From Sphingomonas montana (GTDB lineage Bacteria > Pseudomonadota > Alphaproteobacteria > Sphingomonadales > Sphingomonadaceae): a DNA stretch of 64,000 nt. Each line of letters opens with the position of its first letter. Position 1 is the stretch's first letter. This document shows, piece after piece, positions 47,400 through 56,386 of the stretch. A model generated the notes under the pieces. The model was not told the origin of the DNA, searched no databases, and saw only the letters and a list, made by a program, of their open reading frames with translations. Made by a program: the position numbers and the translations under genes. The stretch is from positions 62,001 through 126,000 of the forward strand of contig NZ_MOLY01000041.1 of assembly GCF_001956315.1 (NCBI RefSeq). Direction: 5' to 3'.

Positions 47400-47911
47400 G
47401 CCTCATGCCGCGACACCGGTACGCCAGCGGTCATCAGCATCTTCACCGGTTTGCCGAGAACGACCTCACCTCTTGGCCAGCGCCGGGCGATGCAGCGCGA
47501 CTTCTCCAGCCGCATGACGCTGACCCGGTCGCCCTGGTTGCCACCGAGGACGTGGTAAGCGGTCGCGTCCTCGCCGACGTAGAAGCCGACGTGACCGCCG
47601 CCGGGGCGCTCGAAGACGAGTACTGCACCGGGCGACAGGCGGTCCGCCGCCAAATTGACGCCCCACGCTGCCCATGCCTTAGCACGCAACGCGATCGGCG
47701 CGGACGGCAGGCCTGCAGCGTGCATGCATCTGGCCACGAACAGCCCGCACCACGGCACGCTGTCTGCGTTGAAGACGATGCCGAGAACTTTCGCGCCCAG
47801 CAGCAGCCCCCAGGCCATAATCGTCGGGTTGTTTGCAGCGCCGGCCGCTTCACGCGTGCCCAACAGGGACCGCGCATGGCGAAGCCACGCCGGCTCGAGA
47901 GCCTTCGTCAT
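47396..47911 (-). CDS. Endolysin, TIGR02594 (NlpC/P60-like) family
   Basis: A 171-residue cell-wall hydrolase. The catalytic Cys is in SVPWCGLFVARCMHAAG and the His in GGGHVGFYVGEDATAYHVLGGNQGD; the WAAWG and PGAVLVF blocks also match the TIGR02594 family of phage and prophage peptidoglycan hydrolases. No signal sequence, so it needs the holin for release. GGAGA precedes the ATG at 47911. Confidence 0.85.
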   Translation of the reverse strand: MTKALEPAWLRHARSLLGTREAAGAANNPTIMAWGLLLGAKVLGIVFNADSVPWCGLFVARCMHAAGLPSAPIALRAKAWAAWGVNLAADRLSPGAVLVFERPGGGHVGFYVGEDATAYHVLGGNQGDRVSVMRLEKSRCIARRWPRGEVVLGKPVKMLMTAGVPVSRHEA

Positions 47912-47974
47912 AATCGTCTCCAATGCGAGTTACGTTCAACGTGCGTTAGGAAAAGACCGGCTAATCGTCGTGGC

Positions 47975-48158
47975 GCGGCAACCGACTTGCCGCACGCTCC
48001 GCCGGAGCCCTCGGTCCGGCGGAGCGTCACAATCGACCGGCTCGCCTTATTGTGAGGAACCGCCGGGAACAGACCTTTGGTTAACGAGTCTCTTCTTGCC
48101 GTGCGGTAACCGACTTGCCGCCTGCCCCGTCGGCGACGGCACTCCGGACCGACGGGGC
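47975..48158. repeat. Two copies of a double-hairpin element (candidate structured RNA)
   Basis: Copy 1: small hairpin GCGGCAA-ccgac-TTGCCGC (47975-47993), then a perfect 13-bp stem ACGCTCCGCCGGA / TCCGGCGGAGCGT (47994-48006 / 48015-48027). Copy 2: GCGGTAA-ccgac-TTGCCGC (48103-48121), then GCCCCGTCGG / CCGACGGGGC (48124-48133 / 48149-48158). The first hairpin is nearly identical in both; the second differs in sequence but stays paired. In copy 2 the changed base gives a U-G pair in plus-strand RNA and an A-C mismatch in minus-strand RNA. The 400-bp gap (47912-48312) has no gene. Confidence 0.65.
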
Positions 48159-48264
48159 GAACCACCAACATGTCAAAGCATGCGACCAATGGTACTTTGT
48201 GCTTATTGACCGGCACTTAGGCGGATGTAGTTTGGGAAACCGCGGTTGAGTCGGTCTTCCGCGC

Positions 48265-48297
48265 AGTCCCTGCCAGACCGCCTTGCCCGCAGGGGCT
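48265..48297. terminator. Hairpin just downstream of the holin-like gene
   Basis: AGTCCCTGC (48265-48273) pairs with GCAGGGGCT (48289-48297) with one wobble. It lies 16 bases past the stop of the minus-strand gene at 48313, so it may end or slow late transcription before the lysis genes. Confidence 0.4.
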
Positions 48298-48312
48298 GGT
48301 GGGGACGATCTG

Positions 48313-48717
48313 TTATTTCGGCTTGTCGATCTCATGCAGCTTCGCGCCCATGTCAGGCGGGGTCGGGCCGACGCCGCTGCCGTCGTTGTCGGTCAGCCCG
48401 AACTTGCGCAGATACTTCAGCGCGACGGTGATGATGCCCGCGCCCAGCGCGCCGAACCCGGTGCCGGACAGCAGCGCGTAAAAGGGGGTCGGCCGCTGTT
48501 CGATGATCCAGCTGGCGGTGCATAAGAGCGTCAGGCCCATCACCGCGATATCGACTGTCCAGGCGCGTACCGACTTGTCGTTCAGCGAGACCCAGATTCG
48601 AACCATCAGGCACGAACCCAGCCCGGCGATCATGCTGGCCCCCTCGAACTGGTAGCCGAGAAAGGTCCAGATGACGGGCGGGACGGTGGCAGCGGCCGTC
48701 GCCGCAACCTTGCTCAC
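48313..48717 (-). CDS. Small phage membrane protein, holin-like
   Basis: A 134-residue protein from GTG at 48717, overlapping the previous stop by four bases. About three membrane segments are visible (VPPVIWTFLGYQFEGASMIAGLG, AVMGLTLLCTASWII, FYALLSGTGFGALGAGIITVAL), followed by a polar tail. Size, topology and position beside the endolysin fit a holin. Confidence 0.6.
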   Translation of the reverse strand: MSKVAATAAATVPPVIWTFLGYQFEGASMIAGLGSCLMVRIWVSLNDKSVRAWTVDIAVMGLTLLCTASWIIEQRPTPFYALLSGTGFGALGAGIITVALKYLRKFGLTDNDGSGVGPTPPDMGAKLHEIDKPK

Positions 48718-49244
48718 CCGCGTGCCCAGACGACGCCGATTGCCATGATGAAACTCCATATGACCACCAGCGCGGGCCGCCGCAGCGCCGGGATCATCTC
48801 CCAGACTTCGAGGGGCAGCGGCCGTCGCTGCAGGTGGATCTCGATCTGGCGACGCGACAGCACGAAGAGCGTCATCCACCCGACGCCGCAGCTGATCGCG
48901 GCGAGATCCACCCAGCGCTTCGCCATGATGACCCGGGCCGACGTCACCGCGTCCTGCGGCGACCAGCTCCACAGCAGCATCGCCTCCGACCCGCAGCGTA
49001 GCGCGGTCGCCAGACCGGCCAGCGCAAAGGCGTAGCGCCAGATCGAGACGGGATGGTTCCACCGGTCGATCCGCCAGGTCCGCGCGATCGTCAGGACGTT
49101 CACGCCAGCCAGCATGATACCGAGGCACATGAGCGCGGTCATGCCACCCAGGCTGGCCGCGAACAGCGTCTCGTCGCCCGCGAAGCTGAGGGGGAGGGGC
49201 GAACTGGCGACCATCGCTGCCGCAGCGTTGGTGCTCGGGGTCAT
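48714..49244 (-). CDS. Phage membrane protein of unknown function
   Basis: A 176-residue protein with four or so hydrophobic segments (GGMTALMCLGIMLAGVNVLTIA, WRYAFALAGLATALRCG, WVDLAAISCGVGWMTLFVL, ALVVIWSFIMAIGVVWA). It could be a second holin or an antiholin. GGGAG precedes the ATG at 49244. Coupled to the holin-like gene by a GTGA overlap. Confidence 0.6.
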   Translation of the reverse strand: MTPSTNAAAAMVASSPLPLSFAGDETLFAASLGGMTALMCLGIMLAGVNVLTIARTWRIDRWNHPVSIWRYAFALAGLATALRCGSEAMLLWSWSPQDAVTSARVIMAKRWVDLAAISCGVGWMTLFVLSRRQIEIHLQRRPLPLEVWEMIPALRRPALVVIWSFIMAIGVVWARG

Positions 49245-49285
49245 GGCGCACGGCTCCCGCCGCGCACGAGGCACGTTTCGAACAT
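49241..49285 (-). CDS. 14-residue leader peptide
   Basis: ATG at 49285 has a strong AGGAG site and encodes MFETCLVRGGSRAP. Its TGA overlaps the next gene's ATG (ATGA). It may couple translation from the tail fibre region into the membrane-protein genes. Confidence 0.3.
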   Translation of the reverse strand: MFETCLVRGGSRAP

Positions 49286-49310
49286 CGGTCGTCTCCTAAG
49301 ATGGAAAGGG

Positions 49311-50546
49311 TCAGGCGGCCGCTTCGAGCGCGGAAAGGCGCTGTTCCTGCGCGGCGGCGATGAACATCGCGAGCTCGTCGTACCGCACGCCGTATCGCTC
49401 GCCGGGCGCGCGCGGCGCTGTTCCGGCGATGGCAGGGGAGCCGGGCTGTGCCTGTGCCGTCACCGCTCCACTCGCATCGCGTGCTTCCGCCACGGACGGC
49501 ACTGCGGCGACGTCGGCGGTGCCCGCCACCGCTTCCCACGCGTCATAGCAGAGCAGCCCGTAGCAATCGGGATCGAGACCGTGTCGCGCCAGGATGGCGG
49601 CGACCTGCTGCGCCCGAACACCGACATGCAGGCGCGCGTCGTCGCCCTTCGCCGCGATCGACGCATGCCAGCGATAGACGCCGATCTCTCTGGCGATCTC
49701 CCGCGCGGCCGCCAGTTCGTCGTCGGTCAGCGCGCCGCGCCAGTCCTTGTCACGTTCGTCCGACGTGCTGATCGCTCCCGACGCGACATAGACCTGCGAC
49801 CAGCGGCTGCCCGGACCGCCCAGCGCGACCGCGTTATCCGCGACGGGCACGAACGCGCTGCCGGTGGTCTGGGTGATGTCGCTCGATCCGACCCGCACCA
49901 GCACCGAGGCGCCAGCCGGCGCAGCCAGGCGCAGGCCACCCAGCGCGCAGATAAGCTGCAGGCCATAAGTCGGCTCGTAGCCGAGCGTGCTGAGGACCGC
50001 GCTGTTGCCGTTGTTGATGAACCGGACCTGCGACGTGTTGTCGCCCCGGCCGATCAGGTCGACCGTGTAGGCGGTCGCCGGGTCCGTGTAGATCGCGAAA
50101 GCGCTGTAGAACTGCGCCGCCAGCCGCCCGCCGAGTGTGACCCCGATGCCGTTCGCCGTCGTCCGGTAAAAGCCGGTGTCTTGGTCCGCCCCGAATGTGA
50201 TGGCCGGGACCGTGACGCCGCCGTCGCGGAACCGACCAAGCTCCGCATTCTCGGCGATCAGGCTGTATCGCTGGATCAGCGCGATGACCTGGCGGCTCGC
50301 ATCGACCGTGGGGCCGATCGTCGGCTGGATCTGGTAGGGCTGGCCTGCCGCGCCGACGCCGCCGTAAGGCCGGGACAGGGTCAGTAGCGTGTCGGCCGAA
50401 ACCCCCGCGATCTCATAGGTCCGGCCGTCCGGCCCGATAAAAGCGTCGCCGGCGAAGACGTTGCCGACAAATGCGGTGTCTGCGCCGTTAACGGCCGGCG
50501 ACCCACTGGCCACCGAGACGGTGCCAGTCGCGTACCAGATTGCCAT
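49311..50546 (-). CDS. Tail fibre with C-terminal S74 intramolecular chaperone
   Basis: A 411-residue protein. The first 150 residues are beta-rich fibre sequence (MAIWYATGTVSVASGSPAVN ... FGADQDTGFYRTTANGIGVTLGG). From about residue 250 comes the peptidase S74-like chaperone: GAISTSDERDKDWRGALTD, then a helical domain with YRWHASIAAKGDDARLHVGVRAQQVAAIL and a C-terminal helix. The Ser-Asp pair of STSDERDK marks the self-cleavage region, so the chaperone is removed after the trimeric fibre folds. Confidence 0.85.
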   Translation of the reverse strand: MAIWYATGTVSVASGSPAVNGADTAFVGNVFAGDAFIGPDGRTYEIAGVSADTLLTLSRPYGGVGAAGQPYQIQPTIGPTVDASRQVIALIQRYSLIAENAELGRFRDGGVTVPAITFGADQDTGFYRTTANGIGVTLGGRLAAQFYSAFAIYTDPATAYTVDLIGRGDNTSQVRFINNGNSAVLSTLGYEPTYGLQLICALGGLRLAAPAGASVLVRVGSSDITQTTGSAFVPVADNAVALGGPGSRWSQVYVASGAISTSDERDKDWRGALTDDELAAAREIAREIGVYRWHASIAAKGDDARLHVGVRAQQVAAILARHGLDPDCYGLLCYDAWEAVAGTADVAAVPSVAEARDASGAVTAQAQPGSPAIAGTAPRAPGERYGVRYDELAMFIAAAQEQRLSALEAAA

Positions 50547-50555
50547 GTGTGTTTC

Positions 50556-53500
50556 CTATTCTTCCGACGAGACGATGGTGATCGATTGGGTGATCGGGTC
50601 GCCGAAGCTCATCGCGTTGCGGAGCGTGAGGCGGGCGCGGTACTGATAGCCGTCCGTCTCGGTTGCGTTGTCCGTGTAGGTGAGGCTTCCGCCCATCTGC
50701 TGAGCGTAGAATCCCGCTTCCTGCGGGTTGGGCGGGTCGTAGCCGTAGGTTCCGGTGACCCGCAGCGTGGCCACGGTGGAGAAGGACCCACCCACCAATT
50801 TCTCAAGAACGAGCGTCGCGGTCGGGTTCTCCGGCTGAAAGCTGCCCGGCGGCCCGCGGGCGATGCTGATCTGCGCTGCGAAAGCGTAGCTCAACACGAT
50901 ATCCTTGCGACCACCGTTCGACCGGAACGGGCCGAGGACAGCCTGCGCATCGGCGGCCGTGCTGGATCCAGTGGTCGCGTTGCCGAGCTCGCCCGCCGTC
51001 AACGACCCTCCGAAATACGCATCGCCGCGGATCGTCAGATACGAAATCGCATTGGCTCGGGTGCAGCTGGCGATCGGCATTGTCGGACCAGACCATTCGA
51101 GCAGATCGCCTGCGCCGCCGAACCCGACGCCAAGCACCTTCATGTGCGTGCCGCTGTCGAAGATCAGTTTGCCGGTGCCGACCCGGATGATCCCAGCCAG
51201 GATCGCGAACTCGCTCACGCCTTCCCCCGCAATGAGCCCAAACCCGGCGATGATCGGGTTGCCGGCGCTGTCGGTCCCCTGAATCTTGACCGTATATTCG
51301 CCCAGCACGCCGTTGATTGCGGATGCGTTCGCAAGCAGCGCCTGCTCCACGGTCACCCCGCCGCCGCCCGCGCCGTCCAGCCGCGCCGCCACCTGCGCGA
51401 CGAGGCCAGCATTCGCGTTGTCCCGCTCGACGCTGGCGCTCGCCTCCTGCGTCACGCGCGCATCGACCGCGCCGACTTCCCCGGTCAGGTCGGCACGCAC
51501 CTGATCGGTCCTGGACGCGTTGGCCTCGTCGCGATCGACCGACGCTTCGTTCACCGCAACGACGGATGCAGCAATCTGGCCGTCCGTCGCGTCGAGCCCT
51601 GCCTTGACCTCTTCGATCCGGCGCGCGCTCGCTGCGTCACGTTCGACGGCGGCCTCGTGAACATCGGTGATCGATGCAGCCAGCGCACCGTCGGTCGCGT
51701 CAAGCGCTGCCCGGACCGTCTCGATCCGATCCGCATTGGCCGCGTCGCGCGTCACGGATGCGCTGTCCTTTTCCGCGACGTCGGCGCTGATCGCGGCATC
51801 CGCGTCCGCCAACCCCGCCCGTACCGCCTCCAGGGCGGTCGCACTGGCGCTGTCGCCATCGACGCGCGCCTGCCGGTCCGTGACCGACTGGGCATCGATG
51901 CGGTCGACCTGACCCGCGATCGAGGCTGCCAGCGTTTCGATCTGGCGGACCACCGCGTCGTCGCCGGTCGCCCGGGCCAGCGTCTCGGCCGAGTAGAGCG
52001 CCATGAGCGTCTGCGTGGTCGCCGCGAACTTCGCGGCCAGCTGCAGCCGCTGGCCCGCCTCCGCCGCATCGCCGTCGACGAGCCGCGAATAGAGCTCGGA
52101 CCGTGCGGTCGCGAGCATCTCCAGCGTGTAGCGCCGGTCGGCCTCGCCCGCGACGACCGCGCCTAACTGGGCATAGGCGTTGTCCGCCGCGGCACGGACA
52201 CTGTAGCGCGCCTGGCTGAGCTGCGTCACGACCGAGGACACGTCTCCGAGCGCGGTCAGCACCTGTTCGGCCGACGCGACGCGTGCGCCCAGCGCGTTCA
52301 GCACGGTGCTGTCCGCCTTGGTCGATACGGTTCCTGCCAGCGCGTCCAGCACTTGGCTGACTGTCGTCACCGTCTGCGACAGCGTCGTCAGAGTAACCGC
52401 GTCCGCCTTCAACGCGACCTGACCGTTCAGCGCATCGATATCGATCTCGCTGGCCGTGATCCGGGCGATGATCTGTTCGAGGCCGACCGTCTGGGACGGG
52501 TCGAGCTGCGCCAGCACGATCTGTTCGTTCACATAGGTCCGGGTCGCGGACAGCGTGATCGCGGCCTGCTGCGCCGCCAGCGTGATCGCCACCTGCGACA
52601 GTGTCTCCGCCTGGCGGTCGATCGCGTAGATCCGCGCCGTGCCGGTCACCGGGTCGATGACGATGCCGGCGTCGCGGAGAACATCGCGCGTGCGCTGCGC
52701 GTCCAGCGATAGCAGCGTCAGCGCATCAGTCAGCGACATCAGCGCCCGGTCGATCTGGCGCGATGCGGACTGCGACGCTTCCGCCAGCGCCGCGGTCCCG
52801 GCTGCCACCTGACGATCGCCGGCCTTGGCTGCCTCGCGGACGACCGCCAGCGCCGCGTCGGTCACGCCGCCGGCTGCCTCGAGGTCGAGCGTACCGAGCG
52901 GGACGATCGCGTTGCCGAGACGCTGCAGCAGGCGGCCGTCCGGGGTCAGGCTGATAGCGTCGTTCAGGACGTCGTCGGGGTGGACCGGTGTGACGCCGTC
53001 CGGCCCGTACAGATTACCGGGGATCTGATCGGTCCCGAGATAGGCCCCGTCCGCTTCCGCAACGGCAAGGATGATCGCGTTGTTCAATGGGTCGTATCGC
53101 ACCGGCTCTGCTGCAACGACCGCGGCGCTGTCGTCGCGGTCCCAGACATAGATCTGCTGATGCTCGACAGTCAGGACCATCGGGCAGGTGCCGTCCATGG
53201 TCGGCTGCTGCTCCTGGATCCGGAACAGCGCGCGATCGAACCCGAGCGGAGAGAAGGTGAAGGGCAGGACGTCGCCTACCTGATAGGCCCAGGCGCGCGC
53301 GCCGAACGTCGCCGTGAACGTCCGGTCATATTGCTTGCGCTGTAGCACCTGCTTGGCGATCCGCTGGGCGCGCGCCGCGTCCTCGATCATGGCGAGATCG
53401 AGCGTCATGACCCGGTCGATGCCATCCGGGCTCGGCAGACTGACCTCCGGATAGTCGACAAGCTGATACAGCGAGGCCGGCGACGGATCGGTGTAGCGTC

Positions 53501-54713
53501 CGCGGACGATGTTGTACGTCTGCTCCAGCGCCGGATCCGGGTTCCATGTGAAGGGGGACAGGACGTCGTCGTCGGTCAGACCGTCGTCGGTCGCCGCGGC
53601 CGCGAGATCGTTATGCATGACGCTGAGCGACAGCTTGCCGCCACCGTCGCGGAACCGCGCATTGCACCCGACCGCAAAGGTCTGCAGCACGGAGCCGGGA
53701 TCATCGCCTTCCGACGTGACGCCCGCGCCGGTGTATCGGGTCTGCATGCCACCGCTCGCCAGCTGGACCTGCTCATCGGCGAGGTTGGCGGCCTCGATCC
53801 ATTCGACCAGATTCAGTCTGTCCGCGGGCAGGCCGCGCCCCACCGCCAGCTTGCCGTTGATCCGCCACCCGAGCAGATACCACAGCGCCTGCAGCGTCAG
53901 GTTCTCGCCGATCGTCGCGCCGTCGTCCGTCACATAGCGCCATGTCGATTGGTCAGCGGCACGCATGGGGCCAGACCCGCCCGGGATGGTGCTGTCGCGG
54001 CGCGGATCGTACAGCTTGGCACCTCGGCCGGTGATCGTCATGCGACCCGGCAGTCCGCCCGAGAACGGGCTTTCCGCCTTCTTCCCGTTGCCGGTCCGCT
54101 TGATGCGAAGGTGCAGGTACGCGCATCCGGTCAGACGTCGCGACGATCCCCATTTGCCGCCGCCGTTAATCGCGATGGCATTGCCCGCCGAGCCTTCGAG
54201 CACAGGGTTCACCGACAGGTAGTTGCGATACTTGCCCTGAACGTCCCCCTCGGCCCGCCAGGCGATCGTGTCTTCGAGCCAGATCTCATCAATGCTCTGC
54301 ACCGCGTGGCTGGCAACAGCGATGATGTAGTCGATATATTCCTGGTTCTCGCCGGACGGCTCGACGTAGCGGATATCGGTCGCCATCGCGGTCTGCCCGA
54401 ACACCATCTTGCGCGGTGCGGACGGCACCATCGATGCGTTCAGCCGATCGATCTGGGACAGCGAGACCGACGGTGCCTTCGCGAACGCCTGGCTGACACC
54501 GCTCAGCGCGATCGACGCACCAGCCGCCAACGCCATGGCGCCGATCGCGGTCGTGGTCAGCGCCGTCCCGATCGCCGCTGTCGCAACGGTGACGCCTGCA
54601 ACCGTTCCCGATGTCGCTGCGATTGACGGCAGGATCGAAGCGCCGCCAGTCAGGAAGGCCGCGCCGATGATCGCCGCGCCGATCCCTATCTTGATCAGGG
54701 CACCTTTACCCAT
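50556..54713 (-). CDS. Tail tip / host specificity protein
   Basis: A 1385-residue protein. A hydrophobic glycine/alanine-rich N-terminus (about residues 5-70) is followed by tip domains with RKMVFGQTAMATDIRYVEPSGENQEYIDYIIAVASHAVQSIDEIWLEDTIAWRAEGD and LQALWYLLGWRINGKLAVGRGLPADRLNL. From about residue 600 the chain is coiled-coil rich with five 36-residue repeats (residues about 950-1115). The end is beta-rich (GSFSTVATLRVTGTYGY). It fits the gpJ-like central fibre and tip that binds the host receptor. It overlaps the next upstream gene by eight bases. Confidence 0.8.
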   Translation of the reverse strand: MGKGALIKIGIGAAIIGAAFLTGGASILPSIAATSGTVAGVTVATAAIGTALTTTAIGAMALAAGASIALSGVSQAFAKAPSVSLSQIDRLNASMVPSAPRKMVFGQTAMATDIRYVEPSGENQEYIDYIIAVASHAVQSIDEIWLEDTIAWRAEGDVQGKYRNYLSVNPVLEGSAGNAIAINGGGKWGSSRRLTGCAYLHLRIKRTGNGKKAESPFSGGLPGRMTITGRGAKLYDPRRDSTIPGGSGPMRAADQSTWRYVTDDGATIGENLTLQALWYLLGWRINGKLAVGRGLPADRLNLVEWIEAANLADEQVQLASGGMQTRYTGAGVTSEGDDPGSVLQTFAVGCNARFRDGGGKLSLSVMHNDLAAAATDDGLTDDDVLSPFTWNPDPALEQTYNIVRGRYTDPSPASLYQLVDYPEVSLPSPDGIDRVMTLDLAMIEDAARAQRIAKQVLQRKQYDRTFTATFGARAWAYQVGDVLPFTFSPLGFDRALFRIQEQQPTMDGTCPMVLTVEHQQIYVWDRDDSAAVVAAEPVRYDPLNNAIILAVAEADGAYLGTDQIPGNLYGPDGVTPVHPDDVLNDAISLTPDGRLLQRLGNAIVPLGTLDLEAAGGVTDAALAVVREAAKAGDRQVAAGTAALAEASQSASRQIDRALMSLTDALTLLSLDAQRTRDVLRDAGIVIDPVTGTARIYAIDRQAETLSQVAITLAAQQAAITLSATRTYVNEQIVLAQLDPSQTVGLEQIIARITASEIDIDALNGQVALKADAVTLTTLSQTVTTVSQVLDALAGTVSTKADSTVLNALGARVASAEQVLTALGDVSSVVTQLSQARYSVRAAADNAYAQLGAVVAGEADRRYTLEMLATARSELYSRLVDGDAAEAGQRLQLAAKFAATTQTLMALYSAETLARATGDDAVVRQIETLAASIAGQVDRIDAQSVTDRQARVDGDSASATALEAVRAGLADADAAISADVAEKDSASVTRDAANADRIETVRAALDATDGALAASITDVHEAAVERDAASARRIEEVKAGLDATDGQIAASVVAVNEASVDRDEANASRTDQVRADLTGEVGAVDARVTQEASASVERDNANAGLVAQVAARLDGAGGGGVTVEQALLANASAINGVLGEYTVKIQGTDSAGNPIIAGFGLIAGEGVSEFAILAGIIRVGTGKLIFDSGTHMKVLGVGFGGAGDLLEWSGPTMPIASCTRANAISYLTIRGDAYFGGSLTAGELGNATTGSSTAADAQAVLGPFRSNGGRKDIVLSYAFAAQISIARGPPGSFQPENPTATLVLEKLVGGSFSTVATLRVTGTYGYDPPNPQEAGFYAQQMGGSLTYTDNATETDGYQYRARLTLRNAMSFGDPITQSITIVSSEE
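51370..51857 (-). repeat. Five 108-bp (36-residue) coding repeats in the tail tip gene
   Basis: Units share the pattern RDxANAxRIExVRAxLDATDGxIAAS then V-x-x-V-N/H-E-A-S-V. For example RDAANADRIETVRAALDATD, RDAASARRIEEVKAGLDATD, RDEANASRTDQVRADLTGEV. The period is 36 residues and the last unit is decayed. The repeats form part of the coiled-coil shaft. Confidence 0.75.
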
Positions 54714-55155
54714 GACGCTGCTCCCCTGCGAATGGCACCGCCCATGCGTGCGTCCAGTTGTCGCCACGCGGCAGCCGGATCAGCCCAGCACGTTCATCAG
54801 CCGTGCCCGGCGCGGCGACACCGGGCGTCACCGCGAACCGGCCCATGTTCACCGCCAGGTTGCCCGCGATCATGACGAGGTCACCGCGCTGCGCCTGCGC
54901 CGGTGGGATCGCGGCGAACTTCGCCGCCATCGTGTCGGCCAGCGTGCCGGCGCCGTACCGACGAAGCGCCGTGACCGCGCCGCGCCGCGTGGTGTAGCGG
55001 CCGCGGAACTCGTCCATTGTCTCGACCCCGGTCATGGCCGCAACGGCACCCGCCGCGAATGTGCAGCAATCGTGCTCGCCCCAGGCGAACGCCAGAGCGC
55101 GCAGCGGCTCCATGTAGGCGCCGAGCCGCGCTTCCCAGTCAGGCAGCCGGATCAT
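54706..55155 (-). CDS. DUF6950-like NlpC/P60-related tail protein
   Basis: A 149-residue protein: RLPDWEARLGAYMEPLRALAFAWGEHDCCTFAAGAVAAMTG, the Cys-containing motif of phage NlpC/P60-type tip proteins, then DEFRGRYTTRRGAVTALRRYGAGTLADTMAAKF and a C-terminal THAWAVPFAG. Such proteins sit next to the tip and may cut peptidoglycan during entry. The catalytic His of a canonical NlpC enzyme is not obvious. Confidence 0.7.
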   Translation of the reverse strand: MIRLPDWEARLGAYMEPLRALAFAWGEHDCCTFAAGAVAAMTGVETMDEFRGRYTTRRGAVTALRRYGAGTLADTMAAKFAAIPPAQAQRGDLVMIAGNLAVNMGRFAVTPGVAAPGTADERAGLIRLPRGDNWTHAWAVPFAGEQRHG

Positions 55156-55793
55156 GCCATCGCTCGCTGTACGCCGCGGATAATGCCGCTGCTGCCACCC
55201 GACGATCCGGTCAGCCCGGCACCGGTGCCGCCGTTCGCCATCGCGATCGACGCCTCGGCCGACAGGTCGCCGGGATCATATTCGGCCTGGCTCAGATAGG
55301 ACCGGTTCGACGCCTGCGTCAGGAACGCGAGATAGCTTTCGATATCGAGGCTGATGGTCTGGCTGTCCGCGCTGCCGATGATCTTCGGCACCGACATATA
55401 GCCTGTGTGGAACGGCCAGATCGCACCGATCCGCGTCAAATGCTCGTCGTAGAGCGCAAGCCAGAGCCGGGCAGGGCGGCCCTGCCAGTTGGCCTTGTTG
55501 CCGATCAGGTTCATCAGGTCCGTGTCGATCCCGATCAGGCCCGACATCTGGACGGTGACGGTATCGGTGCCGCCTTCCTTCGACTTCACCGGCGACACGG
55601 CGACGAAAGTCGGGTCAACCGCGTCGAACACGTGACCGTCGAGATCGGGATCTCCGGTGCCGCTGATGTCGACGCTGTACGGCGCGGTGGTCGCGCGCAC
55701 GGGGTCGCCCAGGATGTCGAGATAGGCGAACATCACCGGATGGATGACGTCGCGATCGAGCGCGGCGGCGGTGTCCATGTCGGGCCGGGCCAT
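55152..55793 (-). CDS. Minor tail protein of unknown family
   Basis: A 213-residue protein starting MARPDMDTAAALDRDVIHPV, with beta-type sequence (YSVDISGTGDPDLDGHVFDAVD, FVAVSPVKSKEGGTDTVTVQMSG) and IGAIWPFHTGYMSVPK. Position between tape measure and tip suggests a tail-tip ring protein, equivalent to the DUF2163-type protein of gene transfer agents. Starts within the TGATG overlap. Confidence 0.6.
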   Translation of the reverse strand: MARPDMDTAAALDRDVIHPVMFAYLDILGDPVRATTAPYSVDISGTGDPDLDGHVFDAVDPTFVAVSPVKSKEGGTDTVTVQMSGLIGIDTDLMNLIGNKANWQGRPARLWLALYDEHLTRIGAIWPFHTGYMSVPKIIGSADSQTISLDIESYLAFLTQASNRSYLSQAEYDPGDLSAEASIAMANGGTGAGLTGSSGGSSGIIRGVQRAMA

Positions 55794-56386
55794 CAGTAGG
55801 ATTCCTCGCAATCGAACGAAACAGCATATTGCTGGCCGACGTCAGCCACCCAGCCAGCCTCGTCACCCGTCATCGACATGAGCGCGTAAGGCCGGCGAAC
55901 CTCGATCTCCGCGCCGTTCGCGGCTGCGCGGCGCAGGAACGGTTTGAACCGGAGCGTTGCTGTACCGGCATCATCGGCAACGACGTCCTGCATCAGCATC
56001 AGCAGCTGGTCCGCGATCGTCACGAACTGGCCACGTCGCAACTTCACGCCAGCGCCGCCCCAGCCGTTGGTCACGACCGCGAAACCACCCTGGCCAGCGC
56101 CAGCAACGCGGACGGTGACACCGACGATCTGATCGCGCTCGCAGGCGATGACCCGAAAACTGTTCGCCTGCCCGTTGCAGTCGACGGCGAACGCCCGCCA
56201 AGCGTGGATCTTCGGCTCCCCGATGATGGGTGGCAGCGTGACCTTGGCAGTCCAGCGCGGGGCGGTACCCAGAATGGTCACCTTGCGGCGACCGGTGAAC
56301 TCGGACCGGTTGACCTGCGTCGGCTGGCGCAGGTTCCACGCCACGGTCCGCGGGACCGGGCTGGCGGGCATAGCGATGACAGTCAT
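55793..56386 (-). CDS. Minor tail protein, distal-tail type
   Basis: A 197-residue beta-rich protein (MTVIAMPASPVPRTVAWNLRQPTQVNRSEFTGRRKVTILG ... VIACERDQIVGVTVRVAGAGQGGFAVVTNG). The opening W-x-L-x-x-P-T-Q-x-x-R-S-E-F-T-G-R pattern recurs in phage distal tail proteins. It follows the tape measure gene with a 4-base overlap. Exact family unknown. Confidence 0.6.
   Translation of the reverse strand: MTVIAMPASPVPRTVAWNLRQPTQVNRSEFTGRRKVTILGTAPRWTAKVTLPPIIGEPKIHAWRAFAVDCNGQANSFRVIACERDQIVGVTVRVAGAGQGGFAVVTNGWGGAGVKLRRGQFVTIADQLLMLMQDVVADDAGTATLRFKPFLRRAAANGAEIEVRRPYALMSMTGDEAGWVADVGQQYAVSFDCEESY

Noticed and set aside
51370-51857. 108-bp repeats as a possible CRISPR array
   Set aside because: The repeats are in frame, coding and diverged, with no spacer structure.
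50547-52166. A 539-residue plus-strand frame
   Set aside because: Antisense shadow of the tail tip gene.
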